A stretch of DNA of 64,000 nucleotides from Streptomyces sp. MUM 2J (GCF_022414535.1 NZ_JADWYM010000007.1:124001-188000); one strand, 5' to 3'; positions 37,553-46,921 are shown, numbered from the stretch's first letter. Numbers and translations: made by a program. The notes: generated by a model from the sequence alone, not told the origin.

Positions 37553-39238
37553 TCAGCCGGTGAATCCGGCCGTGATGGAGGTGAACTGCCAGTCGCTCTG
37601 GCTGATCCCGGAGCAGTTGCTGGTCACCCCGCCGCCCGGGCAGGGGCGGTCGCGGTTGACCGACCAGAAGGCGAGCCGGGCGATGTGGTGCCCGTCGGCC
37701 CAGTCGCGGATCCGGGTCCAGATCGTGGGCGTGGTGTTCTCCCGCTGGTCGGACAGGCCGTTCATGCCGGAGATGCCGATGTGCGCGTAGGCGGTGGCGT
37801 CGTCCCAGCCGAAGGTGGACTTCAGTTTGCTCTTCAGTCCCTCGGCGGCGTTCACGGTGTTGCCGTACATGTCGGATCCACCGCCGAAGTCGAACGGCAT
37901 GATCGTGAAGACGTCGATGTCGGCGCCGATCGACCTGGCCTGCTCGATCAGCCGGTTGCCGTAGTACGTCGGCCCGGTCGTCGACGTCCCGAACGTCACG
38001 ATGGTCCGCAGACCGGGGTTGTTCGCCTTGAGGGTCTTCAGCGCGGTCAGGATCCTCGCCTGCACGGCCTCGTTCTCGAACTCGTCCGAGTTCTCGATGT
38101 CGAAGTCGACGGCCTTGAGCCCGAAGGCGTCGATCACCCTCTGCGTCGCCGCGGCGAGTGCGCTCGCGGAGGAGCAGTTGGCGCCGAGCTTGCTGCCCTG
38201 CCAGCCGCCGAACGACGGCACCACGTCACCGCCCGCGGCGCGGATCCGGTCGATGGCGGTCTGGTCGACACCGCCGGTCAGCGATCGCTGACCGTCCCAG
38301 GCGGGGGTGCAGCCGCCGGAGTCCAGGACGAACGCCATCGTGAACGCCTTGATGCCGGTCGCGTTCATCACGGTCTGGGGGTTGGGCGGGTCGCCCCAGC
38401 CCTCGTACAGGTAGGGAGCGGCCTGCTTGAAGCCGGACCCTCCGCCGCCGCCCGCGCCGGTGGTCACGGTCACGGCGTTCGAGGCGGCCGACGTGTTCCC
38501 GGCGGCGTCGCGTGCCCGGACGGTGAAGGTGTAGGAGGTGCTCGACGCCAGTCCGCCGACCGTCGCGGCGGTGCCGGAGACGCTGAGCACCTTGCCCGAA
38601 CCGCGGTAGACGTCGTACCCCGTCACGCCCACGTTGTCCGTGGCGGCGTTCCACGCCAGCGACACGCTCGACGAGGTCCTGCCGGTGGAGGTCAGGCCCG
38701 TGGGCGCGGTGGGCGCCTGGGTGTCGGACCCGCCTCCGCCACCGGGGCCGTCGAGGCTGATGTCGTCGGCGTAGTACGAGCCCTGCGCGTACCAGCCGTG
38801 GAGATAGACCGTGGCGCTGGTCTGTGAGGCGCCGGTCGTGAACGACACCGACAGCCGGCTGTACGCCGACGGGGAGGTCGTCCAGGTCGAGGGGCCGCCG
38901 TTCACCCCGAGGTACACGTAGGAGCCGCGCACCCAGCCGCTGAGGCTGTACGTCGTGTTGGGCCGCACGGCGACGGTCTGGCTGCACTGGGCGTTGTCAC
39001 TGGCGCTCGCGGCCCCCTGAAGGGCCTTGGAGTCGCCGTGTACGGGGGAGGAGACGACGGAGCCGAGGTTGCCGGCGCAGGTCCAGGGGGCCAGGCCGGA
39101 CTCGAAGCCGGGGTTGGCGAGGATGTTGGCCGCCTCGGCCGTGCCGGGCAGGGCGACGGCGCCGGTGAAGGCGAGGGCGGCGGTGCCGAGCAGGGCGAGC
39201 AGACGGCGTCCTGGGCGTCGGGGAAGTGAGGTGCGCAC
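37553..39238 (-). CDS. Secreted GH18 chitinase with CBM and FN3 domains
   Basis: A 561-residue secreted chitinase. Signal peptide 1-36; a beta-sandwich carbohydrate-binding domain at about 37-165 (ILANPGFESGLAPWTC); a fibronectin III domain at about 175-262; a Gly linker; and the GH18 barrel at 272-561. The catalytic motif DFDIE has D378, D380 and the acid E382; SFGGW is the second family mark. The GTG at 39238 has AGGGAGA just upstream; an in-frame start at 39298 lacks a signal-like beginning. The promoter carries two DasR-like boxes. Confidence 0.94.
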   Translation of the reverse strand: MRTSLPRRPGRRLLALLGTAALAFTGAVALPGTAEAANILANPGFESGLAPWTCAGNLGSVVSSPVHGDSKALQGAASASDNAQCSQTVAVRPNTTYSLSGWVRGSYVYLGVNGGPSTWTTSPSAYSRLSVSFTTGASQTSATVYLHGWYAQGSYYADDISLDGPGGGGGSDTQAPTAPTGLTSTGRTSSSVSLAWNAATDNVGVTGYDVYRGSGKVLSVSGTAATVGGLASSTSYTFTVRARDAAGNTSAASNAVTVTTGAGGGGGSGFKQAAPYLYEGWGDPPNPQTVMNATGIKAFTMAFVLDSGGCTPAWDGQRSLTGGVDQTAIDRIRAAGGDVVPSFGGWQGSKLGANCSSASALAAATQRVIDAFGLKAVDFDIENSDEFENEAVQARILTALKTLKANNPGLRTIVTFGTSTTGPTYYGNRLIEQARSIGADIDVFTIMPFDFGGGSDMYGNTVNAAEGLKSKLKSTFGWDDATAYAHIGISGMNGLSDQRENTTPTIWTRIRDWADGHHIARLAFWSVNRDRPCPGGGVTSNCSGISQSDWQFTSITAGFTG

Positions 39239-39303
39239 ACGATCTCCCTGGAGGAGTGGGGGTGTTCGGGAGGCACGGACGTGCTCGATGGTGCGCAACC
39301 AAG

Positions 39304-39358
39304 TTGGTATGGACCAATCGCGCTGTCAAGAGGATGCGGTGAACTGGTCCATACCTGT
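39304..39358 (-). promoter_or_regulatory. Chitinase promoter with two DasR-like boxes
   Basis: TTGGTATGGACCAA (39304-39317) and ACTGGTCCATACCTGT (39343-39358) both resemble the dre consensus ACTGGTCTAGACCACT. Between them on the minus strand is a perfect -35, TTGACA (39324-39329). The boxes flank the polymerase site, as in known chitinase promoters controlled by DasR and N-acetylglucosamine. Confidence 0.65.
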
Positions 39359-39370
39359 TGGGAGTTCGGG

Positions 39371-40489
39371 TCAGAGGGGCAGCGCCTGTGCCGTCTGTGC
39401 CGGCTCGACGGGCCGGGCGGGCGCAGCGGAGGCCGACGCAGACGGTCCCCGCTGCTGCGGCAGCGTCACCGGCCACAGCGGCCGGGGTCCCGCCACCACG
39501 GTGTAGTCCTGCCCGAGGAACGGCGGCACCACCTCCCCGGGGTCCTCCCCCAGCGCCAACCGGACGGCGGCCCAGGGGGCGTTGACGCCGCACAGGGACA
39601 GCTGGTGCAGCCCCCCGGCCGGCCGGGTGTTGACGTCCAGCAGCACCGGCCGGTCGCCGTACATCCGGAACTGGATGTTGCAGAGATGGTGCAGGCCGAA
39701 GCCCTCCGCGATCCGCCGGGCAGGCTCCAGCCACTGCTCGTGCAGGGTGAAGCCCCGGCGCCGGCCCTTCTTGGTGCGGCCCACGGCGAGCCGGACCCGG
39801 TTGTCGGGACCGGTCAGGCAGTCCACCGACACCTCCGGCTCCTCCAGACGCGGCATCACCAGCCAGTCCACCGGCTCCCCGGCCCGCCGCACCGCGTCCA
39901 CCACCAGCTCCAGCGGCACGTACGGGCTGGGGAAGCCGCCGAGGTGCACGAGCGAGAAGGGGGTGCGAGTGATCACGCGGAATCCCACCCCACCTGCACC
40001 GGACGCCGGCTTGAAGCAAGCCTTGTGTCCCGCAGCCTCCAACTCCTGCACCGCGCATATGAGTTCGTCGGCCGTGCGGACCCGCCACCATGGCGGCACC
40101 GGTACCCCGATCGCCTGCACGGCCTCGTAGGCGACCACCTTGTCCTGGAAGACGGCGACCGCCTCGGGCGGCGGCGCCAGCAGCGCCGTACCGACCGCCG
40201 CGAACTCGGCGCGGTGCGCCACGATCGCCGCCTGGTGCAGCCGCGGCACGAACACGTCGATGCCGCGCCGCTGGCACTGGTCGAGGGCGTACTCCACGTA
40301 CCCCGCCGCGGACAGGCCCTTGGGCTCCAGCTCCGCCGAGTCGGCCGCCGCCAGCACCGGGGAGTCCGCGTCACCGTGCGTGGCATGGATCTCCACGGCC
40401 CGGTCGGCTGGATTTCGGCGCAGCTGATCCATGAAGAACACGTTCTCCGCGTACGTGCGGTTGAGCCAGACGCGTACGCGAGAGGCCAT
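39371..40489 (-). CDS. ATP-grasp domain protein
   Basis: A 372-residue soluble protein. A short N-terminal domain (to about 115) precedes the ATP-grasp fold: FQDKVVAYEAVQAIGVPVPP, the phosphate loop KPASGAGGVGFRVI, EVSVDCLTGPDNRV, and the metal site FRMYGDRPVLLDVNTRPAGG. Such enzymes join a carboxylate to an amine or thiol through an acyl phosphate. There is no partner peptide or clear biosynthetic neighbour, so the substrate is unknown. The last 40 residues are Pro/Ala-rich. ATG start with GAAAGG upstream. Confidence 0.85.
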   Translation of the reverse strand: MASRVRVWLNRTYAENVFFMDQLRRNPADRAVEIHATHGDADSPVLAAADSAELEPKGLSAAGYVEYALDQCQRRGIDVFVPRLHQAAIVAHRAEFAAVGTALLAPPPEAVAVFQDKVVAYEAVQAIGVPVPPWWRVRTADELICAVQELEAAGHKACFKPASGAGGVGFRVITRTPFSLVHLGGFPSPYVPLELVVDAVRRAGEPVDWLVMPRLEEPEVSVDCLTGPDNRVRLAVGRTKKGRRRGFTLHEQWLEPARRIAEGFGLHHLCNIQFRMYGDRPVLLDVNTRPAGGLHQLSLCGVNAPWAAVRLALGEDPGEVVPPFLGQDYTVVAGPRPLWPVTLPQQRGPSASASAAPARPVEPAQTAQALPL

Positions 40490-40777
40490 GCAGGCCGCCT
40501 TTCAGGGGTCGCGGGCAGGGCGAAGCGGGCCCGTGCCCGGGCAGGACGGAGAGAGGGAAGGACATCGGACCGCACTGCGCGAAGAGAGGTTCCGGCGGCG
40601 GTGTTGGGGGCGATCATACGGCTTTCCCGTGCCCCCGCGTGCAACGCCCGGGTTACGGATTTCCGACCGGAAGGCCCGTGCTTCCACGATCTCGGTGACC
40701 GGCTGGGAATGTGCTTGTCCACCGCCGGTGAATGTGTTGTCGTGATCCCATTCGTGTGACCGGACGGGGGAGGGAAC

Positions 40778-41638
40778 GTGGCGTCGACGGCCGGTGGAGC
40801 CGGGCAGCTGCTGGCCATCAGCGATCTGCACATCGGGTACCCGGAGAACCGTGCTCTGGTGGAAAGGATGTGCCCGGAGACGGACGACGACTGGCTGCTG
40901 GTCGCCGGCGACGTCTCGGAGAAGGCCGCCGACATCCGCTGGGCCCTCAAGACCCTGGCGAGCCGCTTCCGGCAGGTGGTGTGGGCGCCCGGCAACCACG
41001 AGCTGTGGACCCACCCCCGCGACCCGGTCACCCTGCGCGGCGTCGAGCGCTACCAGCACCTCGTCGCGATCTGCCGCGACCTCGGCGTCCTCACGCCCGA
41101 GGACCCCTACCCCGTGTGGGAGGGCCCCGGCGGCCCGGTCGCGATCGCCCCGCTGTTCCTGCTGTACGACTATTCCTTCCTGCCCGAGGGCTGCACCACC
41201 AAGGAGGAGGGCCTGGCCTACGCGCACGGCACCGGCATCGTCTGCAACGACGAGGTCCTGCTCCACCCGGACCCGTACCCGAGCCGCGAGGACTGGTGCC
41301 GGGCCCGGGTCGCCGAGACCGAGCGCCGTCTGTCGGAACTGCCCGACGACCTGCCCACGGTGCTGGTCAACCACTACCCGCTGCACCGGCACCCGACCGA
41401 GGTTCTGTGGCACCCCGAATTCGCCATGTGGTGCGGCACCGGGATGACCGCCGACTGGCACCGCCGCTTCCGCGTCGCGGCCATGGTCTACGGGCATCTG
41501 CACATCCCCCGTACCACCCACCACGAGGGCGTCCGATTCGAGGAGGTGTCGGTCGGCTACCCCCGCGAATGGCGCAAGCGGGCGGACGAACCCGGTCGGC
41601 TGCGCCGCATCCTGCCGCTGGAGGTCGCAGCCCGGTGA
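40778..41638 (+). CDS. Metallophosphoesterase
   Basis: A 286-residue calcineurin-like phosphoesterase. All metal motifs are present in order: AISDLHIGY (D-x-H), VAGDVSE (G-D), GNHELW (G-N-H-E), VNHYPLH and YGHLH (G-H-x-H). The GTG at 40778 follows GGGAGGGA. The stop overlaps the PPTase GTG (GTGA), so they form a two-gene operon. The natural substrate is unknown; pairing with a PPTase suggests a role near phosphopantetheine or CoA metabolism, which is speculation. Confidence 0.92.
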   Translation: MASTAGGAGQLLAISDLHIGYPENRALVERMCPETDDDWLLVAGDVSEKAADIRWALKTLASRFRQVVWAPGNHELWTHPRDPVTLRGVERYQHLVAICRDLGVLTPEDPYPVWEGPGGPVAIAPLFLLYDYSFLPEGCTTKEEGLAYAHGTGIVCNDEVLLHPDPYPSREDWCRARVAETERRLSELPDDLPTVLVNHYPLHRHPTEVLWHPEFAMWCGTGMTADWHRRFRVAAMVYGHLHIPRTTHHEGVRFEEVSVGYPREWRKRADEPGRLRRILPLEVAAR

Positions 41639-42336
41639 TCGAGGAACTGCTGCCCGCGTCGGTGGTGGCCGTGGAGGCCCGTGTCGACGACGACGCAGCC
41701 GCGGCCGCGGCGGACGAGGCCCTGCTCCACCCGGAGGAGGCCGCGCTCGTCGCCCAGGCGGTGGCCAAGCGACGCCGCGAGTTCGCCGCCGTACGCTCCT
41801 GCGCCCGCCAGGCCATGGAGAAGCTCGGCGTACCGCCGCAGCCCGTGCTGTCCGGCGAACGCGGTGCCCCGCGCTGGCCGGAGGGCCTGACCGGCAGCAT
41901 GACCCACTGCGACGGCTACTGTGCCGCCGCCCTGGTGCGCACCGGGGACCTGGCGTCCCTCGGCATCGACGCCGAGCCCCACGGGCCGCTGCCCGAAGGT
42001 GTGCTGCCCGTCGTGACGCTGCCCGCGGAGCGGGACCGGCTGCTGCGGCTGGCCGCCGCCCGCCCCGACATCCACTGGGACCGCCTGCTGTTCAGTGCCA
42101 AGGAATCGGTCTACAAGGCGTGGTTCCCGCTCACCGGGCTCTGGCTTGACTTCTCCGAGGCCGACATAGACCTGTGGGCCGAACCCGGCTCCGCCGAACC
42201 CGGCCACGGCGGTCTGCGCGCCGAACTCCTGGTGCCCGGGCCGACGGTGGACGGCCGCCGCGTCCAGACCTTCGAGGGCCGCTGGACGGTCCGGCAGGGG
42301 CTGGTGGCGACGGCGGTGCCGGTGCCGCACGGCTGA
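41635..42336 (+). CDS. Sfp-type 4'-phosphopantetheinyl transferase
   Basis: A 233-residue enzyme that moves phosphopantetheine from CoA to carrier proteins of polyketide, peptide or fatty-acid synthases. The Mg sites are D112 and E114 in LGIDAEPHG and E157 in FSAKESVYKAWFP, with the catalytic Lys at 161. The GTG at 41635 overlaps the phosphoesterase stop. No synthase lies in the window, so it presumably serves targets elsewhere. Convergent with a small gene 7 nt away. Confidence 0.93.
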   Translation: MIEELLPASVVAVEARVDDDAAAAAADEALLHPEEAALVAQAVAKRRREFAAVRSCARQAMEKLGVPPQPVLSGERGAPRWPEGLTGSMTHCDGYCAAALVRTGDLASLGIDAEPHGPLPEGVLPVVTLPAERDRLLRLAAARPDIHWDRLLFSAKESVYKAWFPLTGLWLDFSEADIDLWAEPGSAEPGHGGLRAELLVPGPTVDGRRVQTFEGRWTVRQGLVATAVPVPHG

Positions 42337-42343
42337 GGGGCCG

Positions 42344-42583
42344 TCACGGCCGTGGGCACCACAGCTCCAGCAGCCGGAAGAACGCCACCTCGTTGCCCGC
42401 CAGGCCCGCGCGGTCCAGCGCCTGCTCGGCCTCGGCGAGCACGGCCGGCGGCACCACGGCGGCCTCCCGCGGTCCGTCCGGAGCGGTGTCCGCGTGCGCG
42501 AAGGCGGCCCGGACCGTGTGCAGCAGACGCAGATAGGCCTGTACGGCGGTGCGTTCGCGGTCGGTCGGTACGGCGGTCGGCAT
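42344..42583 (-). CDS. Small conserved hypothetical protein
   Basis: A 79-residue mostly helical protein (VQAYLRLLHTVRAAFAHAD; NEVAFFRLLELW). No family recognised. ATG at 42583 with GGGGAGA 11 nt upstream, good codon use. It ends 7 nt from the PPTase stop. Confidence 0.65.
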   Translation of the reverse strand: MPTAVPTDRERTAVQAYLRLLHTVRAAFAHADTAPDGPREAAVVPPAVLAEAEQALDRAGLAGNEVAFFRLLELWCPRP

Positions 42584-42777
42584 GGTACGGATCTCCCCGT
42601 GTCGATCCGGGCACGGCGGGAAGTCTCCCCGCCCCACCAGCTTGCCGCCCCCCACTGACAACCGGGGCGAACCGAAGCGCGGTTCGCCCGCCCGGGGGAT
42701 CCGGGAGCGGCGAGGGCCTCCGGTGGGGCCGCCGCCGGTCCGGCACGGTGGCGGGGCGGCCACCGGCCGGCGTGCGC

Positions 42778-43317
42778 TCAGCCCCGGTATCCCAGCGACG
42801 CCTCGATCCGCCCCGCCAGATGCTCCCCGCGCGCGGCGCTCCGCAGCGCCGACCCGGTCAGCCAGGTACGGCACTTGGTGGCCAGCAGGAGGCCGAACCG
42901 CTCGGCCTCCCGCTCGTCGTCCAGGTCGAAGCGGGTGCGCGCGGCGACGGCGCGGACGGCGGCAGCGAGGTCGCCGTCGTCGTGCAGCAGCCGCGCCGCC
43001 ACCGTCGCGCCGTCGACGTGGTGCCCGCTGTGCCCGGCCTGCATGTGCCACAGCTCGTGGCCGAGGATCACCAACTGGTGCTCGGGGGCCGTGCGTTCCT
43101 CGATGACGACCAGATCCTGGTCGGCCATGTCGAGCCACAGTCCGCTGGCGGTTCCGGGCGGGAAGGAGGAGGTGCGGAAGTGGACGGGTCGCCCGCGGCG
43201 CCGGCTCATCGCCGAGCACAGCGCGGTGTACAGAGCGGAGGGCGGGGCCGGGGCAGGGAGATCCAGCGCGTCGACCAGTTCGCCGCACAGGCGGCGCATG
43301 TCCTTACCGATGCCCAC
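42778..43317 (-). CDS. HExxH metallopeptidase-like protein (ImmA/IrrE type)
   Basis: A 179-residue protein with the zinc motif LGHELWHMQAG near residue 90 and a later Glu-rich helix (DDEREAERFGLLLATKC) typical of the ImmA/IrrE fold. Such peptidases cut a partner HTH repressor; the HTH gene directly upstream is the obvious partner. Streptomyces toxin-like members of this group are often annotated without tested function. The GTG at 43317 lies 15 nt after the HTH gene. Confidence 0.8.
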   Translation of the reverse strand: MGIGKDMRRLCGELVDALDLPAPAPPSALYTALCSAMSRRRGRPVHFRTSSFPPGTASGLWLDMADQDLVVIEERTAPEHQLVILGHELWHMQAGHSGHHVDGATVAARLLHDDGDLAAAVRAVAARTRFDLDDEREAERFGLLLATKCRTWLTGSALRSAARGEHLAGRIEASLGYRG

Positions 43318-43332
43318 AGTTCTCTCCCGCGA

Positions 43333-43989
43333 TCACGACTCGGGCCGCTTGACGCTCTCCAGGAGCATGTCCAGCCATTCGGCGACCTTGTCGCGATGCT
43401 GGTCGGTGGGCAGCTGCGCGGCCCGCCAGGCGATGCCGCGCACGCCGTGGTCCTGGAGCAGTCGCTCCAGCGGGTCGTCCACGGCCTCGGCCGCCTCCCG
43501 CTCGCGGTCGGCGAGCTTCTGCAGCAGTTCCTGCTCGGTGCGTTGCAGGGCACCGGCGAGCGCCTCGGGATCCTCGGCGGTGAGGAAGCCGGCGTGCACG
43601 CGGAAGAAGCGCTGCAGCGCGTCGCAGTGCTCCATGGTGGGGCGCCGGTCGCCGTTGATGAGGGCGCCGGCCTGCTGCCGCGACATGCCGGCACCGTCGG
43701 CGATCTCCTGCTGCGTGTATCTGCGGCCGTTGGGCTTGAGCCGGGTGCGGCGCAGCAGGTCCAGACGCTGCAGGAAACGGGCCTGCACGTCGGGCTCCCC
43801 GGCGGGCCGGCCGCGCAGCAGGGCCCTGACGACCGGTTCGGGAACGCCGCAGGCCACCGACAGCCGCGCGGTGTCGAACACCTCGGCGTGCGGGACACCC
43901 AGCCGGTCCGCGAGCACAGCGACGCGGGTGGCGACGGCGGTCAGACCGGACGTCGCCGTGGCGCCGGGAACCTCGAAGCCATCCGTCAC
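43333..43989 (-). CDS. HTH-domain regulator, Xre-like
   Basis: A 218-residue protein. A canonical HTH lies at about residues 80-145 (RYTQQEIADGAGMSRQQAG, ALINGDRRPTMEHCDALQRF). A helical C-terminus follows. The GTG at 43989 has AGGAGA 7 nt upstream; the in-frame start at 44013 would place that site inside the gene. It forms an operon with the HExxH gene and is divergent from the MmyB-type sensor. By analogy with ImmR/ImmA it may be the repressor cleaved by its partner. Confidence 0.82.
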   Translation of the reverse strand: MTDGFEVPGATATSGLTAVATRVAVLADRLGVPHAEVFDTARLSVACGVPEPVVRALLRGRPAGEPDVQARFLQRLDLLRRTRLKPNGRRYTQQEIADGAGMSRQQAGALINGDRRPTMEHCDALQRFFRVHAGFLTAEDPEALAGALQRTEQELLQKLADREREAAEAVDDPLERLLQDHGVRGIAWRAAQLPTDQHRDKVAEWLDMLLESVKRPES

Positions 43990-44013
43990 CGACAGATCTC
44001 CTACGTCTCTCAC

Positions 44014-44231
44014 CGCCCGCTCACCGGCGGCCGGGCCGCGCTGGCGCGGTTACTGCGAACTGCCCGGAGATTACTCGGTGGTTCGAACTCACATCCAGGT
44101 CTCGCCACAACTGTGGCCAATTTCAGCCGTCAACGAGCGTGAAATGCCACGATAGTTGACACGACTTGTGTCGGGGCACCAGGATCGGGGCGCCGCGTGA
44201 AGGCCGCAGAGGCAAGAGGGGTGACCTCCCG
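44014..44231. promoter_or_regulatory. Divergent promoter, HTH operon / MmyB gene
   Basis: About 220 bp, relatively A/T-rich. Contains CCACA-AC-TGTGG near 44108-44119 and GACAC-GACTT-GTGTC just after TTGACA near 44155-44175. Both are candidate operators or promoter parts. Confidence 0.4.
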
Positions 44232-44900
44232 ATGGCATACCAGGCAGGAGGGCAGTGGCCGGCGCCGCGGCCGGTCCCCGAGAGCTCCGAGGTGCAGGCG
44301 TACCTCCAGGACTACGCCGTGCTCGTGGAGGCGGTCTCCGTTCCGTCGTTCGTCGTCGACCACCGCTGGGACGTGCGCACGGCCAACAGCGCTTTCGCGT
44401 CACTTTTCCGCGGGGTGGGCCCGCATCCGACCGCCATGCCGGGCGACAACTTCCTCCGGTTCGTCCTGTTCCACCCCGACGCCGCCGCGGTGCTGGGGGA
44501 CCACGAGTCGAGCTGGTGCCTGCCCATGCTGGCGCAGCTGCGGACCGGGCTGGAGAACCACCCCCACGACCACGGGCTCCAGGCGATCCGCCGGGACCTC
44601 GCCCTGGACCCGATCATGGAGGCCGCCTACCGGCAGGGCCTGCCGCACTGGATCAGCGCGGTCGGCCAGGAGGCGGTGCGCCACGACGGTGCGGTCCGAC
44701 CGCTGATCCACCCGGATCCCCGCCGCGGCGCCACCGACTGCCGCATCGTCGACGAGACGCCCCGCACGCTCCAGGAACTGGGGTGCACCCGGCTGACGAT
44801 GGTCCTGCGGGAGGTTCGCCGCGTCGCCCCGCCATCGCGGCCCCGCCGCCCGCGCCGCCAGGCCGCCCACCTCACGGTGGTGTCCACCCCCGAACCCTGA
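44232..44900 (+). CDS. MmyB-type ligand-binding protein without HTH
   Basis: A 222-residue PAS-like sensor of the MmyB family (VPSFVVDHRWDVRTANSAFA; GDNFLRFVLFHPDAA). MmyB proteins usually carry an N-terminal HTH; here only about 25 residues precede the sensor, so it cannot bind DNA alone. A basic Arg/Pro tail (RRPRRQ) ends the protein. The ATG at 44232 is supported by GAGGGG about 10 nt upstream. It may act by binding the divergent HTH regulator or the HExxH protein. Confidence 0.8.
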   Translation: MAYQAGGQWPAPRPVPESSEVQAYLQDYAVLVEAVSVPSFVVDHRWDVRTANSAFASLFRGVGPHPTAMPGDNFLRFVLFHPDAAAVLGDHESSWCLPMLAQLRTGLENHPHDHGLQAIRRDLALDPIMEAAYRQGLPHWISAVGQEAVRHDGAVRPLIHPDPRRGATDCRIVDETPRTLQELGCTRLTMVLREVRRVAPPSRPRRPRRQAAHLTVVSTPEP

Positions 44901-45102
44901 TCGGGCACCGCCGGCGTTCAGGTCGCCGACGGCGCCCCGGGCGGCGGGGGTGTGCCGACGGCCCCCTCCGCCACCGGCGCGCCACCGCTGCCCAGTGCTC
45001 TCACGGGTCCTGGGCGCCCGGCCCGGCGGCCCCGCGGTCCGGGCGCCGTCAGCCGCCGGCGGGCCGCGGGGGCGTCACAGCGCATCACGAAAGGCAGGCA
45101 CC

Positions 45103-46761
45103 GTGGGACAGCCCGTCCACGCCCCGGACCGACCCGGCTGGTGGCGCTCCGCCGTGATCTACGAGGTGTACGTCCGCAGCTTCGCCGACGGTGACGGGGA
45201 CGGCACCGGCGACCTCGCCGGCGTCCGCTCCCGGCTGCCGTACCTGGCCCGACTCGGTGTGGACGCGCTGTGGTTCAGCCCCTGGTACCTCTCACCGCTG
45301 AAGGACGGCGGCTACGACGTCGCCGACTACCGCGCGATCGACCCGGCGTTCGGCACACTGGCCGAGGCGGAGAGGCTCATCGCCGAGGCCCGGGAACGGG
45401 GCATCCGCACCATCGTCGACATCGTCCCCAACCATGTCTCCGACCAGCACCCGTGGTTCCGCGCCGCGCTGGCCGGGGGGCCCGAGCGCGTCCTGTTCCA
45501 CGTCCGGCCCGGGCGCGGAGAGCACGGGGAACTCCCGCCCAACGACTGGCAGTCGCAGTTCGGCGGCCCCGCCTGGACCCGGCTTCCCGACGGCGACTGG
45601 TACCTGCACCTGTTCGCACCCGAACAGCCCGACCTCAACTGGTCCCACCCCACCGTCCGCCGGGAGCACGAGGACGTCCTGCGCTTCTGGTTCGAGCGGG
45701 GCGTCGCGGGCGTCCGTATCGACTCCGCCGCCCTGCTCGTCAAGGACCCCCTGCTGCCGGACTTCACCGAGGGCCGCGACCCGCACCCCTACCTCGACCG
45801 AGACGAACTCCACGACGTCTACCGCTCCTGGCGGCGCATCGCCGACGACCACGGCGGCATCTTCGTCGGCGAGGTCTGGCTGCCCGACGCCGAGCGCTTC
45901 GCCCGCTACCTGCGCCCCGACGAACTGCACACCGCGTTCAACTTCGCCTTCCTCAGTTGTCCCTGGGACGCCGCACGGCTGCGCGCGTCGATCGACGAGA
46001 CCCTCGCCGAACACGCGCCGGTCGGCGCCCCGGCCACCTGGGTGCTGTGCAACCACGACGTGACCCGCACCGTCACCCGCTACGGGCGCGCCGACACCGG
46101 CTTCGACCTCGCGGCCAAGACCTTCGGCACACCCTCCGACCCGGACCTCGGAACGCGGCGGGCGCGGGCCGCCGCCCTGCTGTCCCTCGCACTGCCCGGC
46201 ACGGTCTACGTCTACCAGGGCGAGGAACTGGGTCTGCCCGAGGCGGAGATCCCGGTGGACCGTGTCCGGGACCCGATGCACGCCCGTTCCGGCGGAACCG
46301 ACCCCGGCCGCGACGGCTGCCGGGTGCCGCTGCCGTGGGTGGCCGACGCCCCCTGGGCGGGATTCGGGTCGCGCGGGGAGCCCTGGCTGCCGCAGCCGCA
46401 CGACTGGGCCTCGTACGCGGTCGACCGTCAGGAGGCCGACTCCGGTTCCATGCTCACCCTCTACCGCGCGGCGATCGCCGCGCGTCGGGTCTTCGGCGAC
46501 GGCCCGATGACCTGGCTGCCGGCTCCCGACGGCGTTCTCGCCTTCGCCCGCGCGGGCGGCCGGGCCCTGTGCGTGGTGAACCTCGCCGCCACACCCGTCC
46601 AACTGCCCGCGCACTCCGAGATCCTCCTCCGCAGCGGCCCCCTGGACGGCCGGGGGCTGCTACCGCGGGACACCGCGGTCTGGCTGCGTGCCCGACGGCC
46701 CACGGAGCCACTGCTCGCGACACCGGCACGGTCGTCGTCCGCCCCTGCTGCGACGGGGTGA
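45103..46761 (+). CDS. GH13 oligo-alpha-glucosidase
   Basis: A 552-residue cytoplasmic GH13 enzyme without signal peptide. VIYEVYVRSFADG and DIVPNHVSDQHPWF mark the barrel. The nucleophile is D207 in GVRIDSAA, the acid/base E257 in GEVWLP, and the third acid D319 in CNHDV. It should hydrolyse short alpha-glucosides such as isomaltose or trehalose-like sugars. The GTG at 45103 follows GAAAGG. No transporter or regulator adjoins it. Confidence 0.92.
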   Translation: MGQPVHAPDRPGWWRSAVIYEVYVRSFADGDGDGTGDLAGVRSRLPYLARLGVDALWFSPWYLSPLKDGGYDVADYRAIDPAFGTLAEAERLIAEARERGIRTIVDIVPNHVSDQHPWFRAALAGGPERVLFHVRPGRGEHGELPPNDWQSQFGGPAWTRLPDGDWYLHLFAPEQPDLNWSHPTVRREHEDVLRFWFERGVAGVRIDSAALLVKDPLLPDFTEGRDPHPYLDRDELHDVYRSWRRIADDHGGIFVGEVWLPDAERFARYLRPDELHTAFNFAFLSCPWDAARLRASIDETLAEHAPVGAPATWVLCNHDVTRTVTRYGRADTGFDLAAKTFGTPSDPDLGTRRARAAALLSLALPGTVYVYQGEELGLPEAEIPVDRVRDPMHARSGGTDPGRDGCRVPLPWVADAPWAGFGSRGEPWLPQPHDWASYAVDRQEADSGSMLTLYRAAIAARRVFGDGPMTWLPAPDGVLAFARAGGRALCVVNLAATPVQLPAHSEILLRSGPLDGRGLLPRDTAVWLRARRPTEPLLATPARSSSAPAATG

Positions 46762-46921
46762 ACGGGGCGAGTCGGGCCCGCGCACCGCCCGTACCGACGA
46801 CCTTCACGCGCGCGCCATCGCACCCTTCCCTGACGTTCGGTGCTCCTGGAACACTCCTTCCGCGCGCGTTCGCTCACACCCGGCCGGCCGATTCGTCCTC
46901 AGGCAGAGAGGTTCCTCCGTC

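Noticed and set aside
41635..42336. PPTase as part of a PKS/NRPS cluster in the window
   Set aside because: No synthase modules or carrier proteins were found.
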